DNA from: Cyanidium caldarium
Lineage: Eukaryota > Rhodophyta > Bangiophyceae > Cyanidiales > Cyanidiaceae
Assembly (NCBI GenBank): GCA_026184775.1
Contig: JANCYW010000001.1
Location: 1 to 64,000, forward strand
Reading direction: 5' to 3'
Length of the DNA stretch: 64,000 nucleotides
Part shown: one piece after another, positions 60,227-64,000 of the stretch
Layout of the letters: each line of letters opens with the position of its first letter
Position numbering within the stretch: the stretch's first letter is position 1
Position numbers and translations under genes: made by a program
Notes under the pieces: model-generated
Seen by the model: the letters and a program-made list of their open reading frames with translations, nothing else
What the model was told of the DNA's origin: nothing
Databases searched by the model: none

Positions 60227-61894
60227 TTACAACACGAACCGACTGAGGTCGCTCTTGAGCAGCATATCGCCGAGCGAGTCGCGCACGTTCACCGTATCGA
60301 TCACCACGCGCTGCCCTCTGAGGTCGGGCGCGTCGAAGCTGATGCTCTCGATGATGCGCTCGACCACGGTGTGCAGCCGGCGCGCGCCGATGTTCTCCAC
60401 GGTGGTGTTCACCTCGGCGGCGACCGCGGCCATTTCGTGCGCGGCGGCATCGGTGAACTCCAGCTCGATGCCTTCGGTGCGCAACAGCGCCATCTGCTGT
60501 TTGAGCAGCGAGTTCTCCGGCTCGGTGAGGATGCGATACAGGTCGGACTCGGTGAGCGGGCGCAGTTCGACGCGGATGGGCAGGCGGCCCTGCAGTTCCG
60601 CCATGAGATCGCTCGGTTTGCAGTGGTGAAAGGCGCCCGCGGCCACGAACAGGATGTGGTCGGTGTCCACGTTGCCGTATTTGGTGGCCACGGTGCTGCC
60701 CTCGATGAGCGGCAACAGGTCGCGTTGCACGCCCTCGGCAGAGGCATCCGCTCCGTGTCGGTAGTGTGTGGGCGTGCAGATCTTGTCGATCTCGTCGATG
60801 AACACAATGCCGTCCTGCTCCGCCAACTGGATCGCCGACCGCACCACGCTCTCGTCCGACAACAGGCGCTCGGCCTCGTTCTCCTCGATCACCGGTCGAG
60901 CGTCGCGGATCTTCATGCGTCGCTTCGACCCCGATCCCGCGCCGCTGCGATGCACCATGAACATCTTGTCCAAGCTGCGAATCACCTCGGTCATGCGCTC
61001 CGGACCGGCATCGCCCAGCTGCAGCACGTTCGGGCGGCCGCTGCCGGCGCGCGGCTCCTCCACGTCGATCTCGCGCTCCTCCAGCGCGCCCTTGCGCAGC
61101 AGCTGCCGAAACGACTCACGGGTGGCCTCGCGGGTGGACGCGCCGGTCAGCTCATCCAAGATGCGGTCCTCCACCAGGCGCTCCAGCTCGGCCTTCATGC
61201 GCCGCCGCTGCCGCTGCTTCACCAGTTGAATCGAGTTCTCCACCAGGTCGCGGATGATCTGGTCCACGTCGCGCCCGTGGAATCCCACCTCGGTGTACTT
61301 GGACGCCTCGGCCTTGATGAAAGGCGCGTCCACCAGTTTGGCCAGCCGCCGAGCGATCTCCGACTTGCCCACGCCCGTCGGACCGCACAGCAGGATGTTT
61401 TTGGGTATCACCTCGTCGGCCACGTCGTCTGGCAGTTGATGTCGCCGCCACCGATTGCGCAGGGCGATGGCCATGGCGCGCTTGGCGTCCGCCTGTCCCA
61501 CGATGAAACGATCCAGCTCGGAAACGATCTTGCGCGGCGTCAACGCGGTCATAACCGCACTCACCGCGCCGTCGCTCTCAGCGACGGGCGTGGGAGACGC
61601 GGGGAGCGGCGACTCCGGCACTACCGACGAGTTGCCGGAAGTGCTGGAGTGACCGCTGCCGCCGCCGCCGCCCTCCCCAGTCGGACGGCCGTCGCGAGAT
61701 GTTGCCAGCGCTGCCGGTGACCGCGCTTGCGCCTGCTGTAAGGTGGATGAGGAAGCGCGCCAGCCATAGATGGGGAGCGGACGCGATCTCGCAGCCGCGG
61801 TCGACGCATATCCCAACCACTGCCGCCAGGCCGCGACACCGCGAGCGGAAATCGCCGGCCGACCCACCGCCCGCCATGCAGTTGGGGAGACCAT
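60227..61894 (-). CDS. hslU: HslU ATPase, mitochondrial
   Basis: A 555-residue AAA+ unfoldase. About 115 residues of presequence and low-complexity sequence precede the bacterial-length domain, which begins LTPRKIVSELDRFIVGQADA. Walker A is GPTGVGKS (171-178). The pore motif region is KYTEVGFHGRDVD, Walker B is GIVFIDEIDKI, the sensor region IGARRLHTVVER, and the tail ends DLSRFVL, as the HslV-docking tail of HslU (SRFIL) does. An I domain lies between Walker A and B, longer than in E. coli. HslU with HslV forms a proteasome-like protease in mitochondria of several protist and algal lineages. No HslV gene is in the window. Confidence 0.94.
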   Translation of the reverse strand: MVSPTAWRAVGRPAISARGVAAWRQWLGYASTAAARSRPLPIYGWRASSSTLQQAQARSPAALATSRDGRPTGEGGGGGSGHSSTSGNSSVVPESPLPASPTPVAESDGAVSAVMTALTPRKIVSELDRFIVGQADAKRAMAIALRNRWRRHQLPDDVADEVIPKNILLCGPTGVGKSEIARRLAKLVDAPFIKAEASKYTEVGFHGRDVDQIIRDLVENSIQLVKQRQRRRMKAELERLVEDRILDELTGASTREATRESFRQLLRKGALEEREIDVEEPRAGSGRPNVLQLGDAGPERMTEVIRSLDKMFMVHRSGAGSGSKRRMKIRDARPVIEENEAERLLSDESVVRSAIQLAEQDGIVFIDEIDKICTPTHYRHGADASAEGVQRDLLPLIEGSTVATKYGNVDTDHILFVAAGAFHHCKPSDLMAELQGRLPIRVELRPLTESDLYRILTEPENSLLKQQMALLRTEGIELEFTDAAAHEMAAVAAEVNTTVENIGARRLHTVVERIIESISFDAPDLRGQRVVIDTVNVRDSLGDMLLKSDLSRFVL

Positions 61895-62128
61895 GATTAT
61901 GCGGAACTCATCAACAGGCGAGGTTATTTTGCGGTGCGAACGGCGGTGGATGGAAGGTCGGGCAATAACCAGACGTGAACCCGCGATACGCGCTCCCGTT
62001 CTCCGCGGCGGTGCGCGGCGAGATCCGCTCCGAAGGGGTGCATCCGGGCGACCGAGGGATACGCCTCCTCACCGCATACGAACCTAGTACGTCATATCGT
62101 GCAGAGAGGCACTTGAAACTGACGCATC

Positions 62129-62554
62129 TCAAAGCGCAACTGCAGCGCTCGCGACAGCTTCCTCGAAACTCGCCCCCAACAGCGGCAAAAATGCAGCGGC
62201 GTGCTGCACCACCACCCGGCACGGTTTGGCGTCAAAGACGGCCAGCAGCGTCAGTGCGGCCCATAATCGATACAGGTCGGCATAACGGGTGCGCAGCGTT
62301 GCCTGATGCGAAGAGCGTGTCGGCACCTGCCCGGCGCGCTCACTCTCGCCGCAGTGCAACACCTCCACCGAGATAGTGTGCTCACCCGTGGAGCCGTACA
62401 GTTTGCGCAGCGCCGCGTTCACAACGCTCTTGATCACGTACGCGTCCACTGCCACCGGCGGTTGAAAGTCGATGCGCACCCGCAAGTAGCCGTGTGACGG
62501 TTGCGCGGTACACACTGCGTTTTTCAGAGGCGCCCGGACACTTTCCAGAGTCAT
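62129..62554 (-). CDS. RPP14: RNase P/MRP subunit Rpp14-like
   Basis: A 141-residue protein that matches RPP14/Pop8: GYLRVRIDFQPPVAVDAYVI (human YMKVCLEFQDCGVGLN), KSVVNAALRKLYGSTGEH, ISVEVLHC, and DLYRLWAALTLLAVFDAKPC (human LVKLWSSLTLLGSYKGKKC) followed by RVVVQHAAAFLPLL. This is a complete alpha-beta fold like Pop5, to which it is distantly related. It serves in RNase P and RNase MRP. Its start is 279 bp from the divergent RMP1-like gene, so the two may share control. Confidence 0.8.
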   Translation of the reverse strand: MTLESVRAPLKNAVCTAQPSHGYLRVRIDFQPPVAVDAYVIKSVVNAALRKLYGSTGEHTISVEVLHCGESERAGQVPTRSSHQATLRTRYADLYRLWAALTLLAVFDAKPCRVVVQHAAAFLPLLGASFEEAVASAAVAL

Positions 62555-62832
62555 CTGGCGAGTAGCGCAGTTGTCTCACAGGATTTATCTCATACTGGCG
62601 CTCTCATCACGGTGCGACCACTTTCTCCTGCTCCCCGTGGCTTTTCGCGGTAGGGCATCCCCCACCGAGGCAGACGTCGGCCGACGCGCCCGACTTTGTT
62701 CTCGCGTTTGACACCGTCCAACGAGAGAGCAAGAACCCGGTTGCGCGTTGCGACGCCTCCACAACGGTTCCCTGAACACCGTAGTCGCACAACCGTGTGC
62801 TCCACACGTGGTATATCCCTCCCTTTTAAGAA
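62555..62832. promoter_or_regulatory. Shared upstream region, RPP14-like / RMP1-like
   Basis: 278 bp between two divergent starts of RNase MRP components, so both promoters must lie here. The stretch near 62815-62832 (CCTCCCTTTTAAG) immediately precedes the RMP1-like ATG. No named box can be assigned. Confidence 0.5.
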
Positions 62833-63852
62833 ATGACCCTCATCGCCACCTATGAGCGACGGTTGACGAGTGGTCTGCGCGTACTGCAGCACGCGCAGTT
62901 GCGGCTGGAGCGGAATGTACTGCGGGCGCTGCTGTACCGCAACGCCAGCCAGCACGGCAAGATGAGGTACTTTCAGGCCGTGCGAAAGGCGTTACGGGCG
63001 GTGGACGAGCTGTTTGGGGACGTGGGAGATGAGAGCGCCGGCGCGAAAGGGGCGGCGACGGCGGGCGAGGCGGAGCGGTCTTGGCTGACGGTCATCACCC
63101 AGGTGCAGGCGCGTCTGGAGGAGCACGCCCGAGCGCAGCGTGATCACCCGGTGGTGGGCAAGCGCCGACGATCCGAAACGGATGGCGACGCCGAGGGGCA
63201 ACTCGGGCAGCAGCGCTGGCTGTTGCAAGAGGTGCTGCTGCCGGGCGACCAGGCGTTGCAACAGTTTCGGCGGTGGGTGCAGCGGGTGCTGCGGTGGTTG
63301 CGCCTGGCAGCGCAACAGATATGGCGGCATCTGATCACTCGCGCCAACTTTATGGCGCTCGGTGTGGCCCTGGTGGCCGCATGCAGCCGCTTGCACGCGA
63401 TATGGATGCGAGTGCGGGAGGAGTGGGGCGAGGCGCGGCGCCTGGGGCGGACACTGCGAAGAAATGCGGCGGTGTTGACGAGATCAGCCTCGGGCAAGGA
63501 GGACGTGTCGCTGCCGCGACGACGGCCGCGGTTAGGCAGAGGTGTGACGGAAGAGGATTTGGGCGAGCCGATATCGAGGGCGGCGTCGAATGCACCGCCG
63601 CCGTCCATTTATGACCTCACGGATCAGCTGCAGGCCTGCGCGCATGTGGACGTGCCCCCACCGACTGCCCAGCTGCATTTAGGAATGGACGTCGGCGAGA
63701 ACGTTCCCCGGGCGCGCGGTACAGAGTTCGGCAAGCGTCCGGCCTCAGCGACAGCGCACGCTTCATCGGCGTCGCCTGCATCGTCCGTTGACAGTATCGA
63801 TGCCATCTTCGCGGCCGCCGAGGCACAATGGCGCGATGGCCACCCATCTTAA
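62833..63852 (+). CDS. RMP1: RNase MRP-specific subunit Rmp1-like (Nepro family)
   Basis: A 339-residue protein with the Rmp1 pattern. N-terminal helix pair: LERNVLRALLYRNASQHGKM (family YxNxNQHR) and YFQAVRKALRAVDEL. Second block, about residues 135-195: WVQRVLRWLRLAAQQIWRHL, then FMALGVALVAACSRLHAIW, which aligns with yeast Rmp1 FVTLGCTLVTLLANVRALY. The C terminus ends in SIDAIFAAAEAQW, recalling the IDGIF ending of yeast Rmp1. Rmp1 is the one protein unique to RNase MRP, which cuts pre-rRNA at site A3. About 100 polar residues separate the two blocks, making it longer than yeast Rmp1 (about 200). Confidence 0.78.
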   Translation: MTLIATYERRLTSGLRVLQHAQLRLERNVLRALLYRNASQHGKMRYFQAVRKALRAVDELFGDVGDESAGAKGAATAGEAERSWLTVITQVQARLEEHARAQRDHPVVGKRRRSETDGDAEGQLGQQRWLLQEVLLPGDQALQQFRRWVQRVLRWLRLAAQQIWRHLITRANFMALGVALVAACSRLHAIWMRVREEWGEARRLGRTLRRNAAVLTRSASGKEDVSLPRRRPRLGRGVTEEDLGEPISRAASNAPPPSIYDLTDQLQACAHVDVPPPTAQLHLGMDVGENVPRARGTEFGKRPASATAHASSASPASSVDSIDAIFAAAEAQWRDGHPS

Positions 63853-64000
63853 TAAGTTGCCCGCACGCTCGAGCATCGTTGTCACCGGTGTCTGGTCGGT
63901 GGTTATGCGCTCTCCCGCTGTCTCTCTGTCTCTCTGTCGGTGTTCGTGTCCTCATCGCGTTCTCCCGCAATGCGTCTCTCTGGCTGCCGCCTTTCGGACT
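63853..64000. other. Window end, no gene seen
   Basis: 148 bp downstream of the RMP1-like stop, with TCTCTCTGTCTCTCTGTC low-complexity sequence. Any gene here continues outside the window. Confidence 0.6.

Noticed and set aside
61911-62222. Small minus-strand frame upstream of HslU
   Set aside because: It overlaps the end of the RPP14-like gene in another frame and has no recognisable sequence.

Overview
The window is a chromosome end of a compact eukaryotic genome, most likely a cyanidiophycean red alga of the Cyanidioschyzon merolae lineage. Three things point there. The first 126 bases are a C-rich telomere whose complement is AATGGGGGG with one to two extra G in some units, the type I recall for C. 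merolae. Nearly every gene reads as one uninterrupted GC-rich frame with short intergenic gaps. The proteins are those of a plastid-bearing eukaryote (plastid and thylakoid-lumen precursors, mitochondrial HslU, exocyst-like protein, polo kinase, Gcn5, three-repeat MYB). The species name is inference from the telomere and gene style, not from a database match.

Layout. 1-309: telomere plus a 29-bp tandem repeat. 305-11794: four copies of a 3.3-kb satellite (period 3306 bp, copies two and three apparently identical), three of them ending in about 900 bp of CGGCAAT-type minisatellite. This block is strongly strand-biased (C/A on the plus strand) and its long reading frames are low-complexity and probably not genes. 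11795-13969: transition zone with a broken cysteine-rich gene, a 67-bp duplication and a GC-rich, hairpin-rich gene-free stretch. 13970-64000: gene-dense chromosome arm, about 30 genes on both strands, interrupted at 22660-25301 by a decayed Fanzor (eukaryotic TnpB-like nuclease) gene lying between 150-bp inverted repeats.

Genes by theme. RNA processing and ribosome assembly: POP5, RPP14-like and RMP1-like subunits of RNase P/MRP (the last two divergently paired), Dbp4/DDX10 helicase, the circularly permuted GTPases Nog2 and Mtg1, and a plant-RS-type SR splicing factor. Cell cycle and transcription: polo kinase, R1R2R3 MYB, Gcn5 acetyltransferase. Plastid and mitochondrion: Mn-type superoxide dismutase with a twin-arginine lumen signal, a lumenal helical protein, AlgH/UPF0301, DUF4079-like protein, release factor 2, HslU, cobalamin adenosyltransferase. 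Membrane and signalling: a CBM20-PIP kinase fusion, an Aur1-like sphingolipid synthase, a large FUSC-type transporter, a Sec3-like protein, and a MESH1-like protein whose HD motif is lost.

Most notable: the starch-binding-domain/PIP-kinase fusion, the Fanzor element with inverted repeats, the RNase MRP subunit grouping, the polo kinase lacking the polo-box His/Lys pincer, the HD-less MESH1 homologue, and the thylakoid-lumen Mn superoxide dismutase. No tRNA, rRNA or CRISPR array could be supported. Start codons were chosen at the first ATG that gives a sensible N terminus; several could lie further upstream.
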